A stretch of DNA of 64,000 nucleotides from Sphingobium jiangsuense (GTDB taxonomy: Bacteria; Pseudomonadota; Alphaproteobacteria; Sphingomonadales; Sphingomonadaceae). Position numbers and translations under genes: made by a program. The stretch spans positions 427,012-491,011 of the forward strand of contig NZ_JACIDT010000002.1 in assembly GCF_014196495.1 (NCBI RefSeq), in the 5' to 3' direction. Below the pieces are notes generated by a model. It saw only the letters and a list, made by a program, of their open reading frames with translations, was not told the origin of the DNA and ran no database searches. Positions 45,535 to 55,841 of the stretch are shown here, piece by piece (the stretch's first letter is position 1; the number at the start of each line of letters is the position of its first letter).

Positions 45535-45641
45535 CCGTCCGGGCTGAGCTTGTCGATCCTAAGGGCGACCGAAGGTCAACGGCTGCTTTTCTTCTGGGCA
45601 GAAGAAGAACAGGGCTTCGACAAGCTCAGTCCGAACGGGGT
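45535..45641. repeat. Inverted-repeat element, family B, copy 2
   Basis: Arms with GGGCTGAGCTTGTCGAT on the left and TTCGACAAGCTCAG on the right flank a middle containing TCAACGGCTG and CTTTTCTTCTG, parallel to the copy at 15551-15662. It stops just before the end of the TraB/GumN gene. Confidence 0.68.
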
Positions 45642-45651
45642 AGGGGGGGCG

Positions 45652-46650
45652 CTATTTTTGCGCTACCTCGGTGGTGACAAGCCGCTTCGCCGCCAGCTTG
45701 CGCTGGTTCAGCATGTCGAGGACGCTGTTCTTCCCCGCCAGATGGCCCGCGCCCACCGCGAGGAACACGGTGCCCGGCTGCTCCAGCCGCTTGGCGACCC
45801 AGTCCGCCCAGCGGGCGTTGCGGTCGAACAGCAGCAGCTTGGCCAGCTCCGGCGTAGCCTCCAGCGAGGCGTTCATCTGCTCGGCCAGCGCGTCGGGCTT
45901 GCCCTCGGCCCAGTTGCGCAGCAGCTGGTCGAACTCGCTTTCCACCTTGGGCAGTTCGGCTACCGTGGTGTTGAGATAGACGAGCTGCGCCTGTTCCGGC
46001 AGCGTGTCGAAATAGCCGAGCTGCTGTTCCGCCGTTTCGAGGCCGGTCACCGTCTTGCCCGCATCGCGCGCGGCTTGTTCCAGCGTCTTTTCGACGCCGA
46101 TATTCTGGTCGTAGCCCAGCCGCTGCAACGGTGCGACGGAAAGGGTGATCGCCACCATCCACGGGTCGAGCTGGTCCATCGTCGCGGCGGGCAGGCCGTT
46201 GTCGGCCAGCGCCTTCAGATAGCGCTCCTTCTCCTCCGGCGTCAGGCGGCTGGTGATGGTGGGGCCGTTGGGATTGAGCGCCAGCGTGGTGACGATGCTG
46301 TTCATCTTCGACGGATCCGGCTCCACCACTTCCATCACCAGCTCGTCGGACCGGTCGAAGGCGGCCTTCACCTCGCCGTCGAACCATTCCATGCCCGGCT
46401 TCAGCATGTGGACGGTGCCGAAGAGATAGATGGTCGTATCCTCGTCGCTCAATTCCCACAGGGCAGGTCGGGCGGACCCGGCGAGCTGCGTGGGCGAGGC
46501 GGAGGCAGCGGCCTTGTTTTCCTGCGAGGAGCCGCAGGCCGCCAGCGACAGCGCGAGGGCCGCGCCGAGCCCTGCGCCAAAGTTTGCGAGCGCCCGCGCC
46601 CAGTTTTTCAGCCGTTTCGATTGTCCATGATGGGTGAAGCTATGTTCCAT
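45652..46650 (-). CDS. TraB/GumN family lipoprotein
   Basis: This protein (332 aa from the ATG at 46650) has a lipoprotein signal (FGAGLGAALALSLAACGSS) and then the TraB/GumN domain with the paired-His catalytic-like motifs: TIYLFGTVHMLKPGMEWF near residue 75 and a late AVGAGHLAGKNSV. The family is related to Tiki-type metalloproteases, but bacterial members are mostly uncharacterised. It is likely anchored in the periplasm. An upstream ATG at 46686 would place 12 extra residues before the signal. Confidence 0.87.
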   Translation of the reverse strand: MEHSFTHHGQSKRLKNWARALANFGAGLGAALALSLAACGSSQENKAAASASPTQLAGSARPALWELSDEDTTIYLFGTVHMLKPGMEWFDGEVKAAFDRSDELVMEVVEPDPSKMNSIVTTLALNPNGPTITSRLTPEEKERYLKALADNGLPAATMDQLDPWMVAITLSVAPLQRLGYDQNIGVEKTLEQAARDAGKTVTGLETAEQQLGYFDTLPEQAQLVYLNTTVAELPKVESEFDQLLRNWAEGKPDALAEQMNASLEATPELAKLLLFDRNARWADWVAKRLEQPGTVFLAVGAGHLAGKNSVLDMLNQRKLAAKRLVTTEVAQK

Positions 46651-46776
46651 GACCTGCTTAATGGCCGCTAATGGCCGCGCGCGCAAGCCGCGCGGGCGCC
46701 GCCGCGTCCGCTAATCACTTGACCCTGATGCCGCCATGCGCCAAGGCGGCAGCCGAAATTCCGGCACCATTGCTCA

Positions 46777-47706
46777 ATGAAGGACGAGATGGCCGAAAAG
46801 GCAGCGAGTTTGAGCTTTCAGGACCTGATCCTGACCCTGCACGACTATTGGGGCAAGCAGGGCTGCGTGATCCTGCAACCCTATGACATGGAGGTCGGCG
46901 CGGGCACCTTCCACCCGGCGACGACGCTGCGCAGCCTCGGCCCGGAGCCGTGGAACGCCGCCTATGTCCAGCCCAGCCGCCGACCCACGGATGGCCGCTA
47001 TGGCGAAAACCCCAATCGCCTCCAGCATTATTACCAGTATCAGGTCATCATGAAGCCGTCCCCGGCGAACCTTCAGGAGCTGTATCTGGGCAGCCTGAAG
47101 GCGATCGGCATCGATCCGCTGCTGCACGACATCCGCTTCGTCGAGGATGACTGGGAAAGCCCGACGCTGGGCGCCTGGGGGCTGGGCTGGGAAGTCTGGT
47201 GCGACGGCATGGAGGTGACGCAGTTCACCTATTTCCAGCAGATGGGCGGCTTCGACTGCAAGCCGGTCGCGGGCGAGCTGACCTACGGGCTGGAGCGGCT
47301 TGCGATGTATATTCAGGGCGTCGACAGCGTCTACGACCTGCGCTTCAACGACGCGGTGGGGGATCGCCCGGCGGTGAGCTATGGCGACGTGTTCCTCGCC
47401 AATGAGCAGCAGATGTCGAAATGGAATTTCGAGATCGCCGACACCGAGAAGCTGTTCCGCTGGTTCCGCGACGCAGAGGCCGAGTGCAAGGCGAGCATCG
47501 CGGCGGGCGTGCCGCTCGCGGCCTATGATCAGGCGATCAAGGCGAGCCATGTTTTCAACCTGTTGCAGGCCAGAGGTGTGATTTCGGTTCAGGAACGGGC
47601 GAGCTATATCGGCCGCGTTCGCGACCTCGCCAAGGGCAGCTGCGAGGCGCATATCGAGAAGAACCGCGCGGAGTGGGAAGCGAAATTTCCGGGGTGGAGC
47701 CTCTGA
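46777..47706 (+). CDS. glyQ: Glycyl-tRNA synthetase alpha subunit
   Basis: The 309-aa alpha chain of the bacterial heterotetrameric glycyl-tRNA synthetase holds the class II active site: [60 protein letters not shown] and [16 protein letters not shown]. The stop TGA shares its last base with the glyS start (TGATG), giving tight coupling. A second ATG at 46789 is also possible. Confidence 0.97.
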   Translation: MKDEMAEKAASLSFQDLILTLHDYWGKQGCVILQPYDMEVGAGTFHPATTLRSLGPEPWNAAYVQPSRRPTDGRYGENPNRLQHYYQYQVIMKPSPANLQELYLGSLKAIGIDPLLHDIRFVEDDWESPTLGAWGLGWEVWCDGMEVTQFTYFQQMGGFDCKPVAGELTYGLERLAMYIQGVDSVYDLRFNDAVGDRPAVSYGDVFLANEQQMSKWNFEIADTEKLFRWFRDAEAECKASIAAGVPLAAYDQAIKASHVFNLLQARGVISVQERASYIGRVRDLAKGSCEAHIEKNRAEWEAKFPGWSL

Positions 47707-49874
47707 TGGCCGATTTTCTGTTGGAATTGCTGTGCGAGGAAATCCCGGCGCGGATGCAGGCCAAGGCGTCGGAGGATCTGGCGCGCCTGTTCGCGGAAAA
47801 GCTGGCCGAGGCTGGACTGAAGGCGGAACGCCTGACCTCCTATGTGACGCCGCGACGTCTTGCGCTGATCGCCCATGGCCTGCCCGCGCAGACGCAGGCG
47901 GTGAGCGAGGAATATAAGGGGCCGCGCACCTCCGCGCCCGCGCAGGCGCTGGAAGGCTTCCTGCGCAAGACGGGCCTGGCGCAGGATCAGCTTGAGGATC
48001 GCGATGGTGTCTGGTTCGCGGTGGTGGAAAAGCCCGGCCGCGCGACCGTCGACGTGCTGGCCGAGGCGGTGCCCGCGATCGTGCGCGCTTTCCCCTGGCC
48101 CAAGTCGATGCGCTGGGGCGACGCTTCGGCGACGACCGAGTCGCTGCGCTGGGTGCGTCCGTTGCAGGGCATCGTCGCCATTTTCGGCGAGGATCTGGTC
48201 GATATCGAGATTGAGGGCGTGCGCAGCGGCTATGGCACGCTGGGGCATCGTTTCCATCATCCGGGCGAAATCACCATCGGCGGCGCACAGGATTATGCCG
48301 GCAAGCTGCGCGCCTGCCATGTGATCGTCGATCAGGAAGAGCGCAAGGCGATCATCGAGGCGCGGGCCAGGGCGCTCGCGGCCGAGGCGGGTTTCGAACT
48401 GATCGAGGACAGGGGGCTGGTCGCGGAAAATGCGGGGCTGACCGAATGGCCGGTGCCGCTGCTGGGGCGGTTCGATCCGGCCTTCCTTGAGGTCCCGCCT
48501 GAGGTTATCCAGCTAACCCTACGGATAAACCAGAAATATTTCGTGCTGCGCGATGGCGCGGGCAAGCTGGCGCCCGCCTTCATCTGCACCGCCAATATCG
48601 ATGCGGTGGACGGCGGCGCGGCGATCGTCGCGGGCAATGGCAAGGTGCTGGCCGCCCGCCTTTCCGACGCGCGCTTCTTCTGGGAACAGGACAAGAAGGT
48701 GCCGCTGGCCGAGCAGGCGAAGAAGCTGGCGCGCATCACCTTCCACGAAAAGCTGGGCACCGTCGCCGACAAGGTGGATCGCGTGGCGAAGCTGGCCCGC
48801 TGGCTGGTGGAGGAGGGGATAGTCACCCCCGCCACCGTCACCCCAGCGCAGGCTGGGGTCTCAAGCCCCGGCGCGTCCACGCCTGAGATGCCAGCTTCCG
48901 CTGGCATGACGCGGGAGACGCTGGCCGACCTCGCGGAACAGGCTGCTCGCCTCGCCAAGGCCGATCTCGTCACCGAGATGGTCGGGGAATTTCCCGAACT
49001 TCAGGGGCTTATGGGCGGTTATTATGCCCGTGAGGAAGGACTGCCCGACGCGGTGGCCGATGCGATCCGCGATCATTACAAGCCGGTCGGGCAGGGCGAC
49101 GCCGTCCCCACCGCGCCGGTGACTGTCGCCGTCTCGCTGGCGGACAAGCTGGATACGTTGCGCTCCTTCTTCGGCATCGACGAAAAGCCCACCGGCTCGC
49201 GCGATCCCTTCGCGCTGCGCCGCGCTGCGCTGGGCGTGATCCAGATCGTCACCGAAAACGATCTGCGCTTCCCGGTCGCGGAGGGCGACCTGCTCGATTT
49301 CTTCGCCGACCGCCTCAAGGTGCAGCAGAAGGAAGCGGGCGTCCGTCATGACCTGATCGACGCGGTGTTCGCGCTCGGCGGCGAGGATGATCTGGTCCGC
49401 CTGCTCGCCCGCGTGAAGGCGCTCCAGAATTTCGTCACCACCGATGACGGCGCGAATCTGCTCGCCGGGTACAAGCGCGCGGCCAATATCCTGAAGAAGG
49501 AGGCGGGCGAGGCCGGCCAGTCGCAGACCGGCGAGGAAGATCCCGGCGCCGCGCTCGACGATCCAGACGTGGCCGAGGCGATCCGCGTCCATGAGGAGGC
49601 CTTCCCCTCCGCCTATGAGCGGGAACCCGCCGAGGCCGCGCTCATCGCCGCGCTCGATGCGGCGGAACCGCGTGCGGATGCAGCAATAGCGGCGGAGGAT
49701 TATGAAGGCGCGATGGTGGCGCTCGCGACGCTCCGCGCCCCGATCGACGCCTTTTTCGACAGCGTTACGGTGAATGCGGCCGAACCGGAAAAGCGGGCGG
49801 CCCGTCTTGCTTTGCTACAGCGCATATATGACGCGGTGCACAAAGTTGCTGATTTTTCGAGGATCGCGGGCTAA
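47706..49874 (+). CDS. glyS: Glycyl-tRNA synthetase beta subunit, with inserted repeat peptide
   Basis: The 722-aa beta chain recognises tRNA-Gly. Typical blocks are LLELLCEEIPARMQ at the start, WPKSMRWGD, LRINQKYFVLRDGAGKL, DKLDTLRSFFGIDEKPTGSRDPFALRRAALG, and the C-terminal DALR-type region. Residues about 377-402 (VTPAQAGVSSPGAS, then EMPASAGMTRE) are encoded by a family A palindromic repeat and are foreign to the family, adding about 25-30 residues near the HD-like part without breaking the frame. Function should be preserved since this is an essential single gene here. Confidence 0.95.
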   Translation: MADFLLELLCEEIPARMQAKASEDLARLFAEKLAEAGLKAERLTSYVTPRRLALIAHGLPAQTQAVSEEYKGPRTSAPAQALEGFLRKTGLAQDQLEDRDGVWFAVVEKPGRATVDVLAEAVPAIVRAFPWPKSMRWGDASATTESLRWVRPLQGIVAIFGEDLVDIEIEGVRSGYGTLGHRFHHPGEITIGGAQDYAGKLRACHVIVDQEERKAIIEARARALAAEAGFELIEDRGLVAENAGLTEWPVPLLGRFDPAFLEVPPEVIQLTLRINQKYFVLRDGAGKLAPAFICTANIDAVDGGAAIVAGNGKVLAARLSDARFFWEQDKKVPLAEQAKKLARITFHEKLGTVADKVDRVAKLARWLVEEGIVTPATVTPAQAGVSSPGASTPEMPASAGMTRETLADLAEQAARLAKADLVTEMVGEFPELQGLMGGYYAREEGLPDAVADAIRDHYKPVGQGDAVPTAPVTVAVSLADKLDTLRSFFGIDEKPTGSRDPFALRRAALGVIQIVTENDLRFPVAEGDLLDFFADRLKVQQKEAGVRHDLIDAVFALGGEDDLVRLLARVKALQNFVTTDDGANLLAGYKRAANILKKEAGEAGQSQTGEEDPGAALDDPDVAEAIRVHEEAFPSAYEREPAEAALIAALDAAEPRADAAIAAEDYEGAMVALATLRAPIDAFFDSVTVNAAEPEKRAARLALLQRIYDAVHKVADFSRIAG
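48836..48911 (+). repeat. Dispersed palindromic repeat, family A, copy 4 (inside glyS)
   Basis: This copy has the same layout as that at 15449-15526: CGTCACCCCAGCGCAGGCTGGGG at the left and CCTGAGATGCCAGC...GCTGGCATGACG at the right. It is translated in frame within glyS. Confidence 0.85.
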
Positions 49875-49976
49875 AGGAATGCCGAAAAAATCGGGCATGT
49901 CCCGATAATCCGGGAATTCCTTCAGTTTCAGGCGGTGTCATTGCCTGGGTTTCATCAGTGCAGGGGTGAGAATAGA

Positions 49977-52643
<2,667 letters not shown>

Positions 52644-52654
52644 TTCTGCAAAAA

Positions 52655-52680
52655 GGGGGTTGCCAGACGCGGCAACCCCC
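52655..52680 (+). terminator. Hairpin terminator after ppdK
   Basis: A perfect 10-bp stem GGGGGTTGCC / GGCAACCCCC with a 6-nt loop lies 11 nt after the ppdK stop. The following bases (TCTATC) are only weakly T-rich, so termination may be partial. Confidence 0.7.
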
Positions 52681-52729
52681 TCTATCAGCGCCTCACCCAC
52701 GGGGCGCTGCCCCGATGAAAATTGGGCAG

Positions 52730-52806
52730 GCGCCCGTAGCTCAGCTGGATAGAGCATCAGACTACGAATCTGAGGGTCGGACGTTCGAATCGTTCCGGGC
52801 GCGCCA
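52730..52806 (+). tRNA. tRNA-Arg (anticodon ACG), attachment site of the island
   Basis: The acceptor stem GCGCCCG pairs with CGGGCGC. Anticodon stem TCAGA/TCTGA holds loop CTACGAA (anticodon ACG). The T arm with GTTCGAAT and encoded CCA (52804-52806) complete it. The serine recombinase gene on the opposite strand runs into this tRNA as far as the anticodon loop, where its TAG stop is read from CTA at 52762-52764. The tRNA therefore marks the left junction of the integrated element. Confidence 0.95.
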
Positions 52807-54462
52807 TTTCGGTTCAAAGGCACGAACGCCTAGCACCGCCGCCTCTACGCCAGAGGCGGCGGTTAGCGTTCGGAGCAGCTCGCTCCGTAGGCCACGAATG
52901 CGGACCTCCTTCCGGCTCACCACTTCAACCCGCTGCGCGACCGCGCGAACCTGATCGCGGGCGAACGTCCCGTCGCCGTTCCGCAGCTTCTTTTTCAGGG
53001 CAGCCGCGAAGGCGCGCAGGCTCTCCGGCGTGATCGCCGGACCGATCTTCGCGATATGCGCCAAGGCACGCTCGGAGTCGCCCTTGGCCTGGTCGCGCGT
53101 CGCGGTCAGCTCCGCGATGCGATCCTTGAGCGACGGATCGCTCACGTCGATGACTCCGTTCTCGATTGCATCATAGAGGCGCTTGAGCTTCGCCTCCGCC
53201 TCCGTCGCGCGCCGCTCAAGGTCGGCGACATGCTCGCGGCGCTGGTTCACCCACTCGTCGCGCCGTTCGAGGATCTGATCCATCAGAGCTTCGAGCCGCG
53301 CCGGGTCAAGCAGCCGCGCTTCAAGATGATCGACCACGGCCTCATTGAGCCGATCCATCGGCACGGTGACGCCGGGACAGCCGGTCGCACCCTGCCGCGC
53401 CTTCGTCGAGCAGGTGTAATAGCGATATTCCCGCCCGACGCTGCTGGTGCCCGTGCGCAGCGTCATCGCGCCGCCGCAGCACGCGCAGAAACAGATGCCG
53501 GTGAGCAGCGTAGGGCCGCCCACCGCCATCGGCGGCATCATCTTCGGGCTGCGCGCCTTGAGCGACCGCTGGACCGCCTCGAACTCGGCTTCCGAGACGA
53601 TCGCCGGCACTTCCATGACGGCGTGCTCGCTCTCGGGCTTCGGCGTCTTCGTCTTGTGATCGCGGGTGTTGAAGCGATGCTGGCCGATATAGGTCGTGCG
53701 GGTCAGAACCTGATGCACCGCGCCCAAGCCCCACCGCCCGCCGTCGCGGGTGTGGATGTTGTTCTCGTTGAGCCAGGTCGCGATCGACTTGAGGCCCATC
53801 GGCCCTTTGTTATCGACGCCGTTCAACGCCATGCGATAGATGCGCCGCACCGTCTCGGCCTGGATCGGGTCGATCTCCAGCTTCTTCTTGATCTTCGCTC
53901 CGCGCTCCCCAGCCGCGACCACGCGGTAGCCGATCGGCGCACGCGCTCCGTTCCAGAAGCCTTGACGCGCGTTCTCCTTCATCGCCCGCAGCGTATGCTT
54001 GCCGTTCTCCTTCGACTGATATTCGTCGAATAGCGTCATGATCTGGCGCATCATCACGCTCATGGGATCGTCGCCCAAGTCCTGCGTTATGGAGACGAGC
54101 TTCACGCCGTTCTTCGCCAGCTTCCTGACGTAGAACTCGAACTGGAACTGGTCGCGGAAGAACCGCGAGAAGCTGTGAACGAGGATGACGTTGAACGTCG
54201 GCGGCTTGGTCATTGCCGCGTCGATCATCGCCTGGAAAGCGGGGCGACGATCGTCCGTCGCGGTGTTACCCGGCTCGACGAACTCGGCCGCGACCTCCCA
54301 GCCGCGCGACAGGCAATAGCCTTCGATCTGGCGGCGCTGGTCGGGAATCGACAGGTCGCTCTCGGCCTGTCGGCCGGTTGAAACGCGCAGGTAAAGGGCG
54401 GCGCGAGCGGTCGCCACGACCGGCGCCTCATCCTCATTCCGTCGCAAGGCGGCGCCGGTCAT
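52762..54462 (-). CDS. Large serine recombinase (integrase) of the island
   Basis: A 566-aa site-specific recombinase. The resolvase domain has the catalytic Ser28 in LYLRVSTGRQ, then SIPDQRRQIEGYCLSRGWEV and the Arg-rich SFSRFFRD. The recombinase domain follows (GFWNGARAPIGYRVV), then a zinc ribbon (CFCACCGGAMTLRTG ... GCPGVTV, about 320-375) and a coiled coil (about 410-450). The last residues RARNDSNVRPSDS are the antisense translation of tRNA-Arg. It would insert and excise the element at this tRNA. Confidence 0.94.
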   Translation of the reverse strand: MTGAALRRNEDEAPVVATARAALYLRVSTGRQAESDLSIPDQRRQIEGYCLSRGWEVAAEFVEPGNTATDDRRPAFQAMIDAAMTKPPTFNVILVHSFSRFFRDQFQFEFYVRKLAKNGVKLVSITQDLGDDPMSVMMRQIMTLFDEYQSKENGKHTLRAMKENARQGFWNGARAPIGYRVVAAGERGAKIKKKLEIDPIQAETVRRIYRMALNGVDNKGPMGLKSIATWLNENNIHTRDGGRWGLGAVHQVLTRTTYIGQHRFNTRDHKTKTPKPESEHAVMEVPAIVSEAEFEAVQRSLKARSPKMMPPMAVGGPTLLTGICFCACCGGAMTLRTGTSSVGREYRYYTCSTKARQGATGCPGVTVPMDRLNEAVVDHLEARLLDPARLEALMDQILERRDEWVNQRREHVADLERRATEAEAKLKRLYDAIENGVIDVSDPSLKDRIAELTATRDQAKGDSERALAHIAKIGPAITPESLRAFAAALKKKLRNGDGTFARDQVRAVAQRVEVVSRKEVRIRGLRSELLRTLTAASGVEAAVLGVRAFEPKWRARNDSNVRPSDS

Positions 54463-54480
54463 GACGCTTCACTCCTCACT

Positions 54481-54720
54481 TCACGGCAATGGTCCGAACA
54501 GCTTGTCCAGCTCTTGCCGCATGTGGCCTTCGATCGCGCGCAATTCCGCGTCGCCGATCGGAACGCGCTCCGGCCAATCATCGGTGACGACGATCGGCCC
54601 CTCATCCTCACGCGGCGAAGCCCGGCGCGGCGCGACGCGGTTGGTGTAGTCATGCAGGTCATCCGGGCATTCGGCCCAGCGACGAGGCGTGCGGCGGCGG
54701 AGCTTGCGAGGAAGGGCCAT
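54481..54720 (-). CDS. Small basic protein of the island, unknown
   Basis: A 79-aa protein with an Arg-rich N-terminus (ALPRKLRRRTPRRWAECPDD) and an acidic C-terminal helix (IGDAELRAIEGHMRQELDKL). It lies 18 nt upstream of the recombinase on the same strand, so it is probably co-transcribed and might assist or control recombination. I do not recognise a family. The ATG at 54720 gives the only compact frame; the gap 54721-54835 shows nothing clear. Confidence 0.55.
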   Translation of the reverse strand: MALPRKLRRRTPRRWAECPDDLHDYTNRVAPRRASPREDEGPIVVTDDWPERVPIGDAELRAIEGHMRQELDKLFGPLP

Positions 54721-54835
54721 CCCACCACGCTGCCGTGGGTTCGCACGTCGCACAAAGGTTCTGTCGCGGCGTAGCGTAAATAGGAACGCGCGGCGGTGTA
54801 GTGCATCGCAGGGTTTGCCGTGATCGGTCTCATCG

Positions 54836-55129
54836 TCACTCGTCCGACTCGAAGCTGCGATTCTCGCGGCAGTGCCAGAGGCGCAGTATGAAGATCGTCG
54901 CGTCCGCGATTTCGTAGCGCAGCTCGTAATTGCCGACGGTGATCCGCCGGACCTCGCGTGGCTCGTAGGCTTCCAGCTTCTCGCCGATCCGGGGATAGTC
55001 GAGTAGGCGATCCGGCGCGCGGGCAAGCTGCTGAACAACCCGCGTCGCCGGGTCCGGGGCGACCGGCCGCAGATGCTCGTGCAGCCGCACGAGATCGGAG
55101 GATGCCTTGCCGGTCCACTTGATCCTCAT
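54836..55129 (-). CDS. ParE/RelE-family toxin
   Basis: A 97-aa RelE/ParE-fold protein: KWTGKASSDLVRLHEHLRPV, then LDYPRIGEKLEAYEPREVRR, ITVGNYELRYEI, and the closing IFILRLWHCRENR. The pattern with late Arg-His-Arg residues suits the ParE branch (gyrase poisons), but RelE-like mRNA cleavage cannot be excluded. It overlaps its antitoxin gene by ATGA. It probably helps keep the island in the host. Confidence 0.87.
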   Translation of the reverse strand: MRIKWTGKASSDLVRLHEHLRPVAPDPATRVVQQLARAPDRLLDYPRIGEKLEAYEPREVRRITVGNYELRYEIADATIFILRLWHCRENRSFESDE

Positions 55130-55395
55130 GCCGAGGGGGGCGGCAGCGGCTTTTCCGTGCCGAGGCTATCGGCCCAAGCCTGAACCGCCTGATGGTCGAT
55201 GACGCGGCCCGCATCCACGTCCTCCAGGGCTTCGAGCGTCATACGATGACGCTCCTCCTCCTGATCGACCCAGGCGGCGAGCGCCTGTTTCATCACCCAG
55301 CCGCGCGAGCGTTCGAGCCGCGAGGCCATCGCCTCGACCTTTTCCGCCAGTCCGATGGGGACGTGCGCCGTCAAAACTTTCGTGTCTGTGGCCAT
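55126..55395 (-). CDS. ParD/CopG-type ribbon-helix-helix antitoxin
   Basis: An 89-aa antitoxin. The N-terminal ribbon-helix-helix (TKVLTAHVPIGLAEKVEAMA, SRGWVMKQALAAWVDQE) binds DNA and dimerises; the C-terminal half (DVDAGRVIDHQAVQAWADSL) would wrap the toxin. It precedes and overlaps the toxin, the usual order, and likely represses its own promoter. Confidence 0.87.
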   Translation of the reverse strand: MATDTKVLTAHVPIGLAEKVEAMASRLERSRGWVMKQALAAWVDQEEERHRMTLEALEDVDAGRVIDHQAVQAWADSLGTEKPLPPPSA

Positions 55396-55841
55396 CGCAG
55401 CACTCTCTATCAGTATGATTAAAATATAATCGAGATGGTGATGGAACGCAAGTTGGCGCCTCCCTACGGGACCGCCGCTCTATCTCCGCTGCGCTCCGAC
55501 CGAGCCCCTACGGGTCTCGGCCCTGCCGGGTGACGATCAGCATGGCGGGACGGCGCTGGCGCGCCGATCGGTGAACCCGTGAGCGGGTCCAGTTCTTCGG
55601 AGCTGCGGAGATCGGGCCAGGGCTGCGCCGGCCCGATCGCATCGTTTGAAGCTCTCCCCGTCGGTGGGGTGGGCGACGCTTCCCTCTAGGCCCGCCGCGC
55701 CGGGCCGCAACGCGCGTGCCGCGCTTACCTCCTCTGCGTTCCGGCCCTGCGGGTGCTGCCCGGCTCCGCCGGCGGGCCTGCCGGTCGCTTCTTCGCCGCC
55801 CACCCCATTCCGGGGTGAGTGTGGTTTTAAGGAGAAGTGTG
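55396..55841. other. Long non-coding leader between the antitoxin and ParB genes
   Basis: This 446-nt stretch has no ORF with convincing codon use on either strand. It contains GC-rich palindromes (for example GACCGAGCCCCTACGGGTCTC near 55498) and many short inverted repeats. It ends with AAGGAGAAG, the ribosome binding site of the ParB-domain gene. It must carry promoters for both divergent transcripts. Confidence 0.5.
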
